Assembly: GCA_944323845.1 (NCBI GenBank)
Contig: CALUUA010000007.1
Span: 1-64,000 of the forward strand
Source of the DNA: an uncultured Bacteroidales bacterium
GTDB lineage: Bacteria; Bacteroidota; Bacteroidia; Bacteroidales; UBA932
Reading direction: 5' to 3'
Length of the DNA: 64,000 nucleotides
The position numbers and the translations under genes are program-made. Positions 26,598 through 36,800 of this stretch are shown here, piece after piece (the first letter of the stretch is position 1; each line of letters begins with the position of its first letter). The notes under the pieces are model-generated. The model had not been told where the DNA came from. It searched no databases and saw nothing but the letters and a program-made list of their open reading frames with translations.

Positions 26598-26661
26598 GGT
26601 ATTGAATTGATTTGTTGAACTTCGTATTATATATTCAGATTCATTGCTTTGCACTCCCGGC

Positions 26662-28062
26662 TCATTCTACGGCTATTACCGGCCAGTCTGGATTCTGATG
26701 GACAGCTTCGTTGTACCTGTACTCCGACCTCGGTATAGGGAAGAGCCAACGGTAGTCCCCTGCCTTGATTGTAGACGAAATATTATTTCCGAAATTGCTG
26801 TATCTCGGCAGGTCTCCGTCGAGACGTTTCAAATCGAACCATCTGGTACCCTCCCCGACGAACTCCTTTCTCTTCTCTTCCAGAATAGCCTCCACCAGTC
26901 CGTCTCCGGTAAGTGCCGGGTCAGAAGACAAATCCCATGTCTGAGCCCCTCTTGCGGCCAGATATCTGTTCATTAGGGCTATGGCTTCCGGCTCCTGATT
27001 GTCTCTGGCATAAGCCTCGGCAACGGCAAAGCACACTCCGCTATAGCGCAGGGTATTGATATACCTTACTTCGGTATCCTCGTAGTACAGCCTGTTGTAC
27101 TTGCCCATGTTCCGCACCGGTCTGGGATTGTCCGTGTCAGCGGACATCGTGAACTGCCAGACAGTCCAGGCCTCCCTCATGTCGCCTTCATCGAAGACGA
27201 TGTCGTCGTTCAGGATATAATAGTCTCCGGATTCAGTATCATAGCACAGATCGGTATAGAATGTGTCGAAGATATAGGGTGCGAAAATACGTTCCTTGCT
27301 CTCGCTGTCGCTCCATAGATTGTCATAGTCGGTCTGCGTCCACCGGGATTCCGCATCAGACAGAAGCGGCAGCCCGCACTTGATGACCTCTTTATAATTC
27401 CCTTTCCAGAGTTCGACTTCTGTTTTCAGGGCATTTACCGCCTGAGTCCCCAGATAATACACTTCCGATGTCCCGTTCTCTACTGACAACGCTTCCTTCA
27501 GAAGCCCGTCAATCTCCGAAATACAGTCCCTGACTGAAGAGCGCGGAAGAAACTGGAGCTCCAGCCTGTCTTTCAGTATTATTCCGTCCTTATCCATGTT
27601 TTCGTCTGTCCACACCGGTCCATAGAGGCGGAGCAGGTCGAAATAGCACATCGCCTTAAGCGCAAGGGCTTCGGACCGCACCTGAGAAAGCGCTGTCTCG
27701 TCTTCCTCGTCTTCCACTGTCACATTTTCAAGCCGCGGAATCAAGGCGTTCACTGTCGCTACGGTCATATAGTAATCCATCCATACGGTGGACGAGAAAT
27801 CATCGATGGCCCTTTCCTGCCAATTGTACAGATTCAGCAGATCGGCATAACTGCCGGACAGGTTCGTAGGCACGAAATCATCGCTCAGGACAGAAAGTTC
27901 CACCTGTATCCTCGGCAATGAATTATAGGCAGACGACAGCAATTCACGGGCTCTCTGCACCGAGTTTATCGCAGAAGGATCCGAATACTGGTCTTCAAGT
28001 CTGATATCCAGGCATCCGGTGGCTGCCGCCAATGCCAACATGCATATAATGATTTTCTTCAT
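26662..28062 (-). CDS. SusD/RagB-family substrate-binding lipoprotein
   Basis: 466 residues. Lipoprotein signal MKKIIICMLALAAATGC with Cys17, followed by LDIRLED, an acidic surface-export signal of the Bacteroidota kind. The mature part has SusD features: SAYNSLPRIQVEL, a helical TPR-like core (LALKAMCYFDLLRLYGPVW), and the C-terminal RKEFVGEGTRWFDLKRLD typical of RagB/SusD. It caps the SusC channel and binds substrate at the cell surface. It begins 22 bp after susC, the standard arrangement. Confidence 0.95.
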   Translation of the reverse strand: MKKIIICMLALAAATGCLDIRLEDQYSDPSAINSVQRARELLSSAYNSLPRIQVELSVLSDDFVPTNLSGSYADLLNLYNWQERAIDDFSSTVWMDYYMTVATVNALIPRLENVTVEDEEDETALSQVRSEALALKAMCYFDLLRLYGPVWTDENMDKDGIILKDRLELQFLPRSSVRDCISEIDGLLKEALSVENGTSEVYYLGTQAVNALKTEVELWKGNYKEVIKCGLPLLSDAESRWTQTDYDNLWSDSESKERIFAPYIFDTFYTDLCYDTESGDYYILNDDIVFDEGDMREAWTVWQFTMSADTDNPRPVRNMGKYNRLYYEDTEVRYINTLRYSGVCFAVAEAYARDNQEPEAIALMNRYLAARGAQTWDLSSDPALTGDGLVEAILEEKRKEFVGEGTRWFDLKRLDGDLPRYSNFGNNISSTIKAGDYRWLFPIPRSEYRYNEAVHQNPDWPVIAVE

Positions 28063-28084
28063 ATCAATATCAATCAGTTGCGTT

Positions 28085-31000
28085 TTAGAATGAAAGGCTC
28101 AGGCTGAGAGTAACGACAGGCTGCTGCTGTCCCACGAGAGAACCTGATTCAGGATCCGATTCCCGGTATCTTGTAATCGTGAACAGGTTGGAAGCCTGAA
28201 GGGCCACATTGGCATACTTGACGGCCCCTTTTGTCCACTCGAGCTGCTTCTCCGAAAACCTGTACCTTAACGAAAGCATGGAAAGACGCAGATAGTCGCT
28301 GCTGCCGATGCTCTTGCTGTTCGGCCAGGCTGTCAGGTTCTCGATGACGGAAGAAGAATAGAAAGGGGTATGGTACATCTTGTCCTGATCCCCTGCCTTG
28401 AACCACATATTCTGCACCTGACCTTTGACGGCATTCTTGTTCGCATCGTCATAGTACCTGACGTAAGAATATGCATACTGCTTCACGCCGCCGAATACAT
28501 AATAGAAGTCTGCATCGAATTCGAGATTCTTCCATGTGAAACTGAGGTTTATCGTTCCGCTGTACGGAGGTACGGAATGCCCGAGAGCCACCATATCATC
28601 CCTGGTCAGGGTCTCGTCAGCCTGTATTTCCCTGCCGTCGCCTCCCCTGAATACGGGAAGTCCTGTCATAGGGTCCAATCCGAGGGAAATCGGGCCGTAA
28701 AGCATGTCGTAAGACTTGCCCACTTCGAAATCCGGAATAATGGTATCCTCTCCCGTATAGAGCCTGTCGCCGTCATAAAGATCCAGCACCTTGTTCCTGT
28801 TGTATGCTATCGAAAATCTCAGATTCAGCCTCAGATCATTAAGATTCAGAATCTTCGCGAATACGGATGCTTCGATTCCGGAATTGCTGAGCACGCCTAT
28901 GTTCCTCTTAAGGGTCGTAAAGCCGTTTGAAGCCGGAATCGGGACATCCAGAAGGGCGTCTTCAGTGACCCTGTTATAATATCCGATATCGAAAGACACC
29001 ACATCGAAAAGTCCGAATGACACTCCTGCCTCGGTGGAAACAGTCTGCTCCGGACGGAGGGAATCATTGTAGAGCGATATCAACTCGAGCAGTCTGGTAT
29101 CTCCATAGCTGTCGTCCAGATAAGAGAAGGTGGCGACGGCCAGAGACGGCGAGACTCCAGCCAGATTTGCTGTCCGGCCGTAGGAAGCCTTGAACCTGAG
29201 GGAAGATATAGGTCTCCAGTCCTTGAAATAGGACTTGACGTCCCAGCCGGCGCCGACAGCCCATGCCGCGTTCCATCTCTTGTCTTTAGGAAGAATCGAC
29301 GATGCATCGGCCTTGTACGTACCGAATATGTCGTAGGTCTCATCGAAAGTATATCCCGCCAGAACACCTATGCCTATCTGGGCGGTAGTTTCATGCATGT
29401 TGCTCGTGCTGAGCTTTCTGGAACCTTCCAGAGACTGGTTTATGGCGGCAGCGGACTTTTGCGTCCCGACACCGTAGCCTGTCAGGGACATATTGTCTAT
29501 GTCATCCCAATAATAGTCCGTATTGGCTCCGACAGTGAAATCATGCTTGCCGATTATCTTGTTGTAGGTAATACGGACATTCGTCGTCAGGTTCGTGTTC
29601 GTATTCTTGGCCTTTGTCAGGCGTCCGCGTTCATTTTCCGCCGCGCCGCTGTTAATTTCCTCGTATGCAGTGGAAGGAACAAGCTCCAGCGACTCGGAAA
29701 GCACCATGTCGATACCTGCGACCGCATCTACCTGCAGACCGTCGACAGGTTCCAGATTGATACTTGCCGTCGTACCGAAACGTTTTTCGGTGGACGTCCG
29801 GTCATATTGGTACACCAGATCATCATATGTCCTGTCCGGATATGACCAGAGCTCCCCGCTCGTAGGACTTTCGTAAGGATTCAGCTCATATACAAGAGAT
29901 GAAGGAGAATATGAGGAACCGTTAGGACTGTTGGCTTTCGAATAGCCTCCGTTCACACTCACGGAGACATAGCCTCTCTTGCCGACAGCCTGATCCAGAC
30001 TTATCCTTCCGGTGAATCTGGAGACATCGTTTCCCGGTATCTGTCCGCCCTGATAGCTGTAGTTGGCCGAAGCATAATAGGATGTCTTGCTGGTACCTCC
30101 CCTTACGCTCAGATTGTGACGCTGGTAAAAGTCATTGCGAAGCAAGGTCTTGAACCAGTCGGTATTTGTCTGGCGGAGCTTGTCGAGTATGGCCGCACCT
30201 TCGGCAATCATCTGGTCGAGGTTCGGATCATTCGGAAAATATCTTCTGTAATAGTCTTCGCTGTACCTGTAACCGGGGGCTTCTTCATTTTTCAGCAGCC
30301 GTTCCAATTCCAGTTTTTCGGCAGAATCCATCATCTGTACAGCCCTGCGGCCGCGCATGGTGACGCCGCCGTTGAAGCTGTATGTCACGAGGGTTTCACC
30401 GTTCGTACCGCGGACGGAAGTGATCTCAAGGACACCGTTTGCAGCCTTGGTACCATACAGGGCACAGGCTACAGCGTCCTTCAGAATCTTGATGTCGGCG
30501 ATATCCATCGGATTCAGCGTCATGAAGGCATCGGAGGAAATGACCTGACCGTCGAGTACATACAGGGGTTCGTTGGCGGTGTCACCTTCCCTGAAAGAAG
30601 AATTGCCCCTGATCCTGATTTCCGGTTTCGTGCCGAGGTCTCCCCTGTTCGTAACTACGAGCCCGGGGGCTGCGCCTTGCAGAGACAGCGACATGTCTAT
30701 CATAGGCTTGTCTTGCATTCGCTTGACATCCACGACATTGATGACTCCGGCCTTCGCCCTGATATCCACATCGTTGATGTTCTGCCGGCCTGTCACCACG
30801 GCTTCCATCATCATGTTGTCATCGGCTTTCAGAACGAAATCCTGTTCCGCCTGACCGATATATTCTATGGAAGTGGTCTGCATCCCGAGGAAAGAAGCCT
30901 CGACTATGAGACCTTTCCCGTCCGGGAGTTCAAGGGAATACCAGCCGTTCGCATCTGTCGATGTACCGTTCCTGATGTCTCCGCGCACATATACATTGGC

Positions 31001-31138
31001 ACCGGGGAGTGGTTCCCCTGCCTCATCCTTGACCTGCCCGACCAGAAGATGCTTGCCCGGGCTCTGGGCGGATACGACATACGCCGGAACGGTCATCGCG
31101 AGCACGACGGCCATGAATAGAGGGAAAAATTTTTTCAT
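28085..31138 (-). CDS. SusC/RagA-family TonB-dependent transporter
   Basis: 1017 residues. Signal peptide about 1-24 (…VPAYVVSAQ). A carboxypeptidase-regulatory-like domain is at about 30-110 (VGQVKDEAGEPLPGANVYVRG…SLELPDGKGLIVEASFLG), then the plug (about 112-240, DVKRMQDKPMIDMSLSLQGAAPG, IRIRGNSSF, EPLYVLDGQVI, ILKDAVACALYGTKAANGVLEI), then a 22-strand-type barrel ending in LSLSLSF with C-terminal Phe. It imports a substrate captured by SusD using TonB energy. No glycoside hydrolase, sulfatase or sigma/anti-sigma pair lies nearby, so the substrate is not obviously a glycan. Confidence 0.96.
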   Translation of the reverse strand: MKKFFPLFMAVVLAMTVPAYVVSAQSPGKHLLVGQVKDEAGEPLPGANVYVRGDIRNGTSTDANGWYSLELPDGKGLIVEASFLGMQTTSIEYIGQAEQDFVLKADDNMMMEAVVTGRQNINDVDIRAKAGVINVVDVKRMQDKPMIDMSLSLQGAAPGLVVTNRGDLGTKPEIRIRGNSSFREGDTANEPLYVLDGQVISSDAFMTLNPMDIADIKILKDAVACALYGTKAANGVLEITSVRGTNGETLVTYSFNGGVTMRGRRAVQMMDSAEKLELERLLKNEEAPGYRYSEDYYRRYFPNDPNLDQMIAEGAAILDKLRQTNTDWFKTLLRNDFYQRHNLSVRGGTSKTSYYASANYSYQGGQIPGNDVSRFTGRISLDQAVGKRGYVSVSVNGGYSKANSPNGSSYSPSSLVYELNPYESPTSGELWSYPDRTYDDLVYQYDRTSTEKRFGTTASINLEPVDGLQVDAVAGIDMVLSESLELVPSTAYEEINSGAAENERGRLTKAKNTNTNLTTNVRITYNKIIGKHDFTVGANTDYYWDDIDNMSLTGYGVGTQKSAAAINQSLEGSRKLSTSNMHETTAQIGIGVLAGYTFDETYDIFGTYKADASSILPKDKRWNAAWAVGAGWDVKSYFKDWRPISSLRFKASYGRTANLAGVSPSLAVATFSYLDDSYGDTRLLELISLYNDSLRPEQTVSTEAGVSFGLFDVVSFDIGYYNRVTEDALLDVPIPASNGFTTLKRNIGVLSNSGIEASVFAKILNLNDLRLNLRFSIAYNRNKVLDLYDGDRLYTGEDTIIPDFEVGKSYDMLYGPISLGLDPMTGLPVFRGGDGREIQADETLTRDDMVALGHSVPPYSGTINLSFTWKNLEFDADFYYVFGGVKQYAYSYVRYYDDANKNAVKGQVQNMWFKAGDQDKMYHTPFYSSSVIENLTAWPNSKSIGSSDYLRLSMLSLRYRFSEKQLEWTKGAVKYANVALQASNLFTITRYRESDPESGSLVGQQQPVVTLSLSLSF

Positions 31139-31167
31139 TTTATCGTCAAGTCCGTTTTATACTTCCG

Positions 31168-31198
31168 CAAAAATGGATAATAAAATTCATTTTTACAA
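31168..31198 (-). promoter_or_regulatory. Candidate promoter of the SusCD-peptidase operon
   Basis: On the minus strand TTG (31198-31196), a 20-base spacer and CATTTTTG (31175-31168), one mismatch from TAnnTTTG. It lies about 30 bp before susC. Confidence 0.45.
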
Positions 31199-31250
31199 TA
31201 GCAACAAATTGCGATTGACGCCTTCCCCCTGCCCTTAACGCACCGGATTG

Positions 31251-31835
31251 TCAGCCGTGAAGGGCAAAATATTTCCAGAGAGGCGCAGCCATCAAGGCCT
31301 GGCGGAGCTTGTCTGAAACGAGAAGCTGCCTGACCTGCTCCGCTGTAAGCAGGCACACTTTAAGATCTTCAGTACTATCCAGATGCTGTTCGGATATTTT
31401 CCTCACGCCTTTGGCCAGAAAACAATGGGTAAGATTGCTGGTAGTGCTGGGATTGCCAGAAATGAGCATGAATTCCTCCCATTCGCCTCCGCCATAGCCC
31501 GTTTCCTCCGCCAGCTCCCGCCGGGCAGCCTCCAGCGGCGTTTCCCCGGCTTCTATCACACCTGCCGGAATCTCGTAGCAAGTCTTGCCGAGCCCGTAAC
31601 GGAACTGACGTTCCATCACGAAGAGTCCGTCTTCCGTGATGGCCGTCACATTTATCCAGTCCGGATATTCGAGAACGTAAAATTCAGGGTTTATCCTTCC
31701 GTCCGGAAGCCTGACCTTGTCATGACGCACTGTCAGCCACGGCGGCCTCCGGACCAGGTATTCGCTGCTTACCGTCTCCCATTTGCCGTCATCGCTGACG
31801 GCATCTTCCAGATTGAAATCTTTCAGGAAATCCAT
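31251..31835 (-). CDS. NUDIX hydrolase, ADP-sugar pyrophosphatase-like
   Basis: Cleaves a nucleoside diphosphate linked to another moiety. The complete Nudix box GVIEAGETPLEAARRELAEE is present (about 97-116, ending EETGY). N-terminal strands (YLVRRPPWLTVRHDKVRLPDG) resemble ADP-ribose pyrophosphatases. 194 residues is normal. It begins 3 bp after the fumarase stop, so it is the last gene of that run. Substrate not certain. Confidence 0.88.
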   Translation of the reverse strand: MDFLKDFNLEDAVSDDGKWETVSSEYLVRRPPWLTVRHDKVRLPDGRINPEFYVLEYPDWINVTAITEDGLFVMERQFRYGLGKTCYEIPAGVIEAGETPLEAARRELAEETGYGGGEWEEFMLISGNPSTTSNLTHCFLAKGVRKISEQHLDSTEDLKVCLLTAEQVRQLLVSDKLRQALMAAPLWKYFALHG

Positions 31836-31838
31836 GCC

Positions 31839-33455
31839 TTACAGTCCGAATTTCTTGAAGAAATCATTCCCCTTGTCATCCACGAGGATGAAAGCAGGAA
31901 AATCCTCCACACGGATCTTCCAGATAGCCTCCATACCGAGCTCAGGATACTCCAAACACTCGATAGACTTGATATTGTTCTGAGCAAGGATGGCTGCAGG
32001 ACCTCCGATGGAGCCGAGATAGAATCCCCCGTGCTTCTTGCAGGCATCCGTCACTTGCTGGCTTCTGTTTCCTTTCGCCAGCATGACCATACTTCCGCCG
32101 TGGGACTGGAAAAGGTCGACATACGGATCCATGCGTCCGGCAGTCGTAGGACCCATGGAACCGCAAGGCATCCCTGAAGGTGTCTTGGCAGGACCTGCAT
32201 AATACACAGGGTGGTCTTTCAGATATTGAGGCATCTTTTCTCCCCTGTCCAGACGCTCCTTGATCTTCGCATGTGCTATGTCACGCGCCACTATGATGGT
32301 TCCGTTCAGACTCAGACGCGTCGATACCGGGTATTTGTGAAGCTCGCGCAGAATCTCCGGCATCGGCTGGTCCAGATTGATCTTCACGGCATTGCCCTCG
32401 CCGGCCTGACGGAGTTCTTCCGGAATCAGACGGCCAGGATTGTCGTCCAGTTTCTCTATCCATATGCCGTCCTTGTTTATCTTGCACTTGATGTTCCTGT
32501 CAGCCGAGCAGCTTACTCCCAAACCTACAGGACAGCTGGCCCCATGCCGCGGAAGACGGATGATACGCACGTCATGGGCGTAATATTTGCCGCCGAACTG
32601 CGCTCCCAGCCCCAGTTTATGTGCCGCTTCCAGCACTTCCTGTTCCAGAGCGACGTCCCTGAACGCGCGTCCGGTCTCGTCACCGGTGGTCGGAAGACTG
32701 TCATAATAATGAGTGGAAGCAAGTTTCACTGTAAGCAGATTCTTTTCCGCAGAAGTGCCTCCTATGACAAAGGCGATATGGTACGGAGGACAGGCAGCCG
32801 TGCCGAGAGTCTTCATCTTGGATACAAGGAAAGGCACCAGAGTCTGCGGATTCAATATAGCCTTGGTCTCCTGATACAGATATGTCTTGTTCGCCGAGCC
32901 TCCGCCCTTTGTCACACACAGGAATCTGTATTCCATGCCTTCGGCTGCCTCGATATCTATCTGGGCAGGAAGGTTGCACTTCGTGTTCACTTCTTCGTAC
33001 ATGGAAAGAGGGGCATTCTGCGAATAACGCAGGTTCTCTTCGGTGTATGTCTTGAAAACTCCCAGAGACAGGGCCTCTTCATCGCAATATCCTGTCCATA
33101 CCTGCTGTCCCTTCTCACCGTGGATTATCGCCGTCCCGGTGTCCTGACAGAAAGGAAGCACGCCCTTTGCAGCCACTTCGGCATTGCGGAGGAATGTCAG
33201 GGCTACATATTTGTCATTGTCGCTGGCCTCCGGATCGGAAAGTATGCTTGCCACCTGCTCGTTGTGCGCAGGGCGCAGCATGAAGGAAACATCCCTGAAG
33301 GCGGCGTTTGCCATGGCCGTCAGGCCTTCCTTTTCCACTTTCAGTACAGGCTTGCCCTCGAATTCGCCCACTGATACATAATCCTTTGTCAGAAGATAGT
33401 ATTCAGTCTTGTCCTCGCCAAGCTGAAACATCGGTGCATATTTGAATTCTACCAT
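31839..33455 (-). CDS. fumA: Fumarate hydratase, class I [4Fe-4S]
   Basis: Interconverts fumarate and malate using an oxygen-sensitive 4Fe-4S cluster. At 538 residues it is the fused single-chain class I form. The N-terminal alpha part includes [15 protein letters not shown] (first cluster Cys), [13 protein letters not shown] and [27 protein letters not shown] gives another cluster Cys. The C-terminal beta part includes [21 protein letters not shown]. This type is common in anaerobes, where it serves the reductive branch to succinate. Five bp separate it from prfB and three from the NUDIX gene. Confidence 0.96.
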   Translation of the reverse strand: MVEFKYAPMFQLGEDKTEYYLLTKDYVSVGEFEGKPVLKVEKEGLTAMANAAFRDVSFMLRPAHNEQVASILSDPEASDNDKYVALTFLRNAEVAAKGVLPFCQDTGTAIIHGEKGQQVWTGYCDEEALSLGVFKTYTEENLRYSQNAPLSMYEEVNTKCNLPAQIDIEAAEGMEYRFLCVTKGGGSANKTYLYQETKAILNPQTLVPFLVSKMKTLGTAACPPYHIAFVIGGTSAEKNLLTVKLASTHYYDSLPTTGDETGRAFRDVALEQEVLEAAHKLGLGAQFGGKYYAHDVRIIRLPRHGASCPVGLGVSCSADRNIKCKINKDGIWIEKLDDNPGRLIPEELRQAGEGNAVKINLDQPMPEILRELHKYPVSTRLSLNGTIIVARDIAHAKIKERLDRGEKMPQYLKDHPVYYAGPAKTPSGMPCGSMGPTTAGRMDPYVDLFQSHGGSMVMLAKGNRSQQVTDACKKHGGFYLGSIGGPAAILAQNNIKSIECLEYPELGMEAIWKIRVEDFPAFILVDDKGNDFFKKFGL

Positions 33456-33460
33456 ATCTG

Positions 33461-34585
33461 TTAATTGTTGTTGTTCTCCATCAGATAAACTTTCATGAAC
33501 CCGTTCAGGTCGCCGTCCAGCACTCCCTGAGTGTCGGATGTCTCATAACCGGTACGCAGATCCTTTACCATCTTGTACGGATGGAGGACATAGCTGCGTA
33601 TCTGCGAACCCCACTCTATTTTCTTTTTCTGCCCCTCCAGCTCCGCCTGTTTTTCCTGTCTCTTCTTCAGTTCCAGATCATAAAGTCTGGATTTCAGTAT
33701 TCTCAAGGCATTCTGGCGGTTGTCCAACTGCGAACGCGTCTCCGTATTCTCGACCACTATGCCTGTCGGGATATGCTTTACACGCACCCCCGTCTCGACC
33801 TTGTTCACATTCTGCCCGCCTGCCCCGCTGGACCGGTAAGTATCCCACTCCAGATCGGCAGGATTGATCTCTATCTCTATGGTATCGTCCACTAACGGAT
33901 ACACGAAAACCGAAGAAAATGTAGTTTGACGCTTGCCCTGTGCGTTGAACGGAGAGATGCGCACCAATCTGTGTACCCCGCTCTCGGCCTTCAGATACCC
34001 GAATGCGTAATCGCCTTCGAACTGTATCGTAGCCGACTTGATACCGGCATCCTCGCCTTCGAGCAAGTCCGTGACAGTGACCTTGTACCCGTTCCGCTCG
34101 CCCCAACGCATATACATGCGCATAAGCATCGAAGACCAGTCGTTCGCCTCCGTCCCGCCGGCTCCTGAATTTATCGTCAGGATGGCTCCCAGACTGTCGC
34201 CTTCTTCTCCGAGCATATTCCTCAGCTCCAGAGTCTCGATTTCTTTCTCCACGGCCGCATATGCCTCGGACAACTCCTTCGTTTCAGGAGTCTCCGCATC
34301 TTCTCCGGCTGTTTCCAGACTCTCTCTGGCAAACTCGAGGAAGACATCCAGATCGGCCAGTCCCGAAGCAACCTTGTCATATCCGCTGACCCAGAATTTC
34401 ACGCCGGCCAGCTCCTTCAGGAATTTTTCCGCCTCTTTCGGATCGTTCCAGAAGTCCGGGGCGAGGGTACGCTCCTGCTTCTGCTCCACTTCACGGCGCT
34501 TTTCATCTATATTCAGGCATTTCTCCAGAGTTTCAGCCCTCTGTTTCAGTTCCTTAATCTGTTCCGCTGTTATCATTTCAGTCAT
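33461..34585 (-). CDS. prfB: Peptide chain release factor 2, no programmed frameshift
   Basis: Terminates translation at UGA and UAA. The 374-residue protein includes the tripeptide anticodon SPF ([13 protein letters not shown]) and the GGQ peptidyl-hydrolysis motif ([18 protein letters not shown]). The reading frame runs through the place (…[10 protein letters not shown]) where many bacteria have an in-frame UGA and a +1 frameshift, and here no UGA interrupts it. Met1 is preferred, but Met4 ([10 protein letters not shown]) is equally plausible. It lies 37 bp after asnA and 5 bp before the fumarase gene. Confidence 0.95.
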   Translation of the reverse strand: MTEMITAEQIKELKQRAETLEKCLNIDEKRREVEQKQERTLAPDFWNDPKEAEKFLKELAGVKFWVSGYDKVASGLADLDVFLEFARESLETAGEDAETPETKELSEAYAAVEKEIETLELRNMLGEEGDSLGAILTINSGAGGTEANDWSSMLMRMYMRWGERNGYKVTVTDLLEGEDAGIKSATIQFEGDYAFGYLKAESGVHRLVRISPFNAQGKRQTTFSSVFVYPLVDDTIEIEINPADLEWDTYRSSGAGGQNVNKVETGVRVKHIPTGIVVENTETRSQLDNRQNALRILKSRLYDLELKKRQEKQAELEGQKKKIEWGSQIRSYVLHPYKMVKDLRTGYETSDTQGVLDGDLNGFMKVYLMENNNN

Positions 34586-34622
34586 TTTAGAATTAAAACA
34601 TAAGCCCCGGCCACACGTCGCA

Positions 34623-35660
34623 TCACACCAGTTCTATGCCATGATCACGGCAGGCAGCTATCATTTCATCCGGCCAGATGCTGCTCTGTATCTCCCCGAT
34701 GTGGGCCTTGCGAAGCAGGTACATGCACAGTCTGGACTGTCCGATACCGCCTCCTATAGTGCAAGGAAGCTCTCCGGCAAGGAGCATCCTGTGGAAATAC
34801 AGTTCCTTCTTCCACTCCTGATGCCTTATCTCCAGCTGACGGGCCAGGGCAGCCTCATCCACCCTGATACCCATGCTCGACACCTCGAATGCGCTTTGCA
34901 GCACAGGGTTCCACAGCAGGATATCCCCGTTCAGTCCCTTGAAACCGTAAGAATCTTCCGTACTCCAGTCATCATAATCGGCGGCACGGCCGTCATGCGG
35001 CTTTCCGTCCGACAGCTCCGCACCTATCCCTATCACGAAAACAGCCTTATGCTTCCTGACGATTTCGTTCTCTCTCTCCTTGGGCGTCAGATCCGGATAC
35101 AGCTGCAGCAACTCCTCCGAATGTATGAAGAAAATGTCTTCGGGCAGCATCGGCTCTATCTGCGGGAACTCCACGAACACCTTGTTCTCAGTCACCTTTA
35201 TGGCCTCGTATATCCTGCGCACGGTCGCCTTCAGGAAATGCACATTCCTGTCCTCCCTGCGGATCACCTTCTCCCAGTCCCACTGATCCACATAAATAGA
35301 ATGCAGGTTGTCCATATCCTCGTCCGGCCTGAGCGCGTTCATGTCGGTATAGATACCCCTGCCCGGCCCGACTCCCATCATGGCCAGTTTCAGCCTCTTC
35401 CACTTGGCCAGGGAATGCACCACCTCCGCCGGCCGTTCGTCCATGGACTTGATCGGGAAAGTCACCGGCCTCTCCACACTGTTGAGGTCATCGTTCAGAC
35501 CTGTCCCGGACAACACCATCATCGGTGCGGTCACCCTCAGCAGCGCCAACTGGGCCGAAAGGTTCTCCTGAAACATGTCCTTCACATATTTTATCGCTTT
35601 TTCAGTATTTTCGACATTTTCGAGCACATTCCTGTACCCTTCGGGCAATATCAGAGGCAT
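34623..35660 (-). CDS. asnA: Aspartate--ammonia ligase
   Basis: Makes asparagine from aspartate, ammonia and ATP. 345 residues from ATG 35660 (MPLILPEGYRNVLENVENTE), the standard length. It resembles class II tRNA synthetases: SAQLALLRVTAPMMVLSGTGLNDDLNSVERPV near the start, YVDQWDWEKVI, and the C-terminal IGGGIGQSRLCMYLLRKAHIGE. The open frame extends to 35750, but the extra residues overlap the upstream region and are not family-like. It is first in the asnA-prfB-fumarase-NUDIX run. Confidence 0.95.
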   Translation of the reverse strand: MPLILPEGYRNVLENVENTEKAIKYVKDMFQENLSAQLALLRVTAPMMVLSGTGLNDDLNSVERPVTFPIKSMDERPAEVVHSLAKWKRLKLAMMGVGPGRGIYTDMNALRPDEDMDNLHSIYVDQWDWEKVIRREDRNVHFLKATVRRIYEAIKVTENKVFVEFPQIEPMLPEDIFFIHSEELLQLYPDLTPKERENEIVRKHKAVFVIGIGAELSDGKPHDGRAADYDDWSTEDSYGFKGLNGDILLWNPVLQSAFEVSSMGIRVDEAALARQLEIRHQEWKKELYFHRMLLAGELPCTIGGGIGQSRLCMYLLRKAHIGEIQSSIWPDEMIAACRDHGIELV

Positions 35661-35818
35661 AACAAAAACTTTTGTCCTGTAAAACAATATTATAAATTTA
35701 AATCGGCCGGTGCCGGCCAATAAGACATTGGTCGGCAGACCAAATGGCAAAATTAAGAAAAATATGGCAATTTTTTGTAAATTCGCAGAATAAACGGACT
35801 TACCAAAAAGACAGGGAA

Positions 35819-36727
35819 ATGGACATCAAGAACAACATCCTCGGGACCATAGGAGGCACGCCGATGGTCAGGATAAACAGGCTCAATCCGAATCCGAAGG
35901 TCAATATATTCGCCAAGCTCGAAGGTTTCAACCCCACAGGCAGCATCAAGGACAGGATCGCGCTGAAAATGATAGAAGACGCCGAGAATGACGGCAGGCT
36001 GAAACCCGGGCAGACCATCATCGAGCCTACTTCCGGAAATACAGGCATAGGACTCGCCATAGTAGGCATCATCAAGGGCTATTCCGTGGAAATCGTCATG
36101 AGCGACGCCGTATCCGTGGAAAGGAGAAAGATCATCCGGTCATACGGGGCGACGGTAACCTTGACACCGGGAAGCGAAGGCACCGACGGGGCCATCAGGC
36201 TGGCGAGAAGGAAGGTGGCGGAAAACCCCGGGAAATATTTCATGCCGGACCAGTTCAAGAACGCGGCGAACTATCTCACCCACTATCAGTCCACGGCTTT
36301 GGAAATATGGCAGCAGACCGGCGGAAGGATAGACTATCTGGTATGCGCGCTGGGGACGTCTGGAACCATCATGGGACTGTCCAAGTTCCTGAAAGTCATG
36401 AATCCTGACATCAAGGTGGTATGCGCGCATCCGGTACGCGGACATTACATCCAGGGACTGAAGAACATGGAGGAAGCCATCGTGCCTGACATCTACGATC
36501 CTTCGCAGATAGACATACAGGAGATGATCGAGAGCGAGGAAGCCATCACCATGGCACGCAGGATCATTTCCGAGGAAGCCATTTTCGCCGGGATGAGCAG
36601 CGGAGCCGCCATGCTTGCAGCAGCCCGTACTGCCGCAAGAATCGCCCGGGGCAATATCGTGGTAGTCTTCCCCGACCGTGCAGAAAAATACCTCAGCACC
36701 GGCATGTTCGCGGAGATCGAAGTATAA
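35819..36727 (+). CDS. cysM: Cysteine synthase family, PLP-dependent
   Basis: Makes cysteine from O-acetylserine (or a similar donor) and sulfide. 302 residues from the ATG at 35819 (MDIKNNILGTIGGTPMVRIN). The PLP lysine is in NPTGSIKDRIA (Lys about 43). PTSGNTGIGLA binds substrate, and GTSGTIMG binds the PLP phosphate. HPVRGHYIQGLKNMEE and the compact length are closer to CysM-type than to CysK, but the split is uncertain. The frame could start at 35744; the family-like start is used. Divergent from asnA. Confidence 0.88.
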   Translation: MDIKNNILGTIGGTPMVRINRLNPNPKVNIFAKLEGFNPTGSIKDRIALKMIEDAENDGRLKPGQTIIEPTSGNTGIGLAIVGIIKGYSVEIVMSDAVSVERRKIIRSYGATVTLTPGSEGTDGAIRLARRKVAENPGKYFMPDQFKNAANYLTHYQSTALEIWQQTGGRIDYLVCALGTSGTIMGLSKFLKVMNPDIKVVCAHPVRGHYIQGLKNMEEAIVPDIYDPSQIDIQEMIESEEAITMARRIISEEAIFAGMSSGAAMLAAARTAARIARGNIVVVFPDRAEKYLSTGMFAEIEV

Positions 36728-36800
36728 GGAACAGGACCGGACTATTGCATGAACAGCTATACCGGCAGCTCAGCTCCCGAAGGTGCGTTTTCCGATAAAT

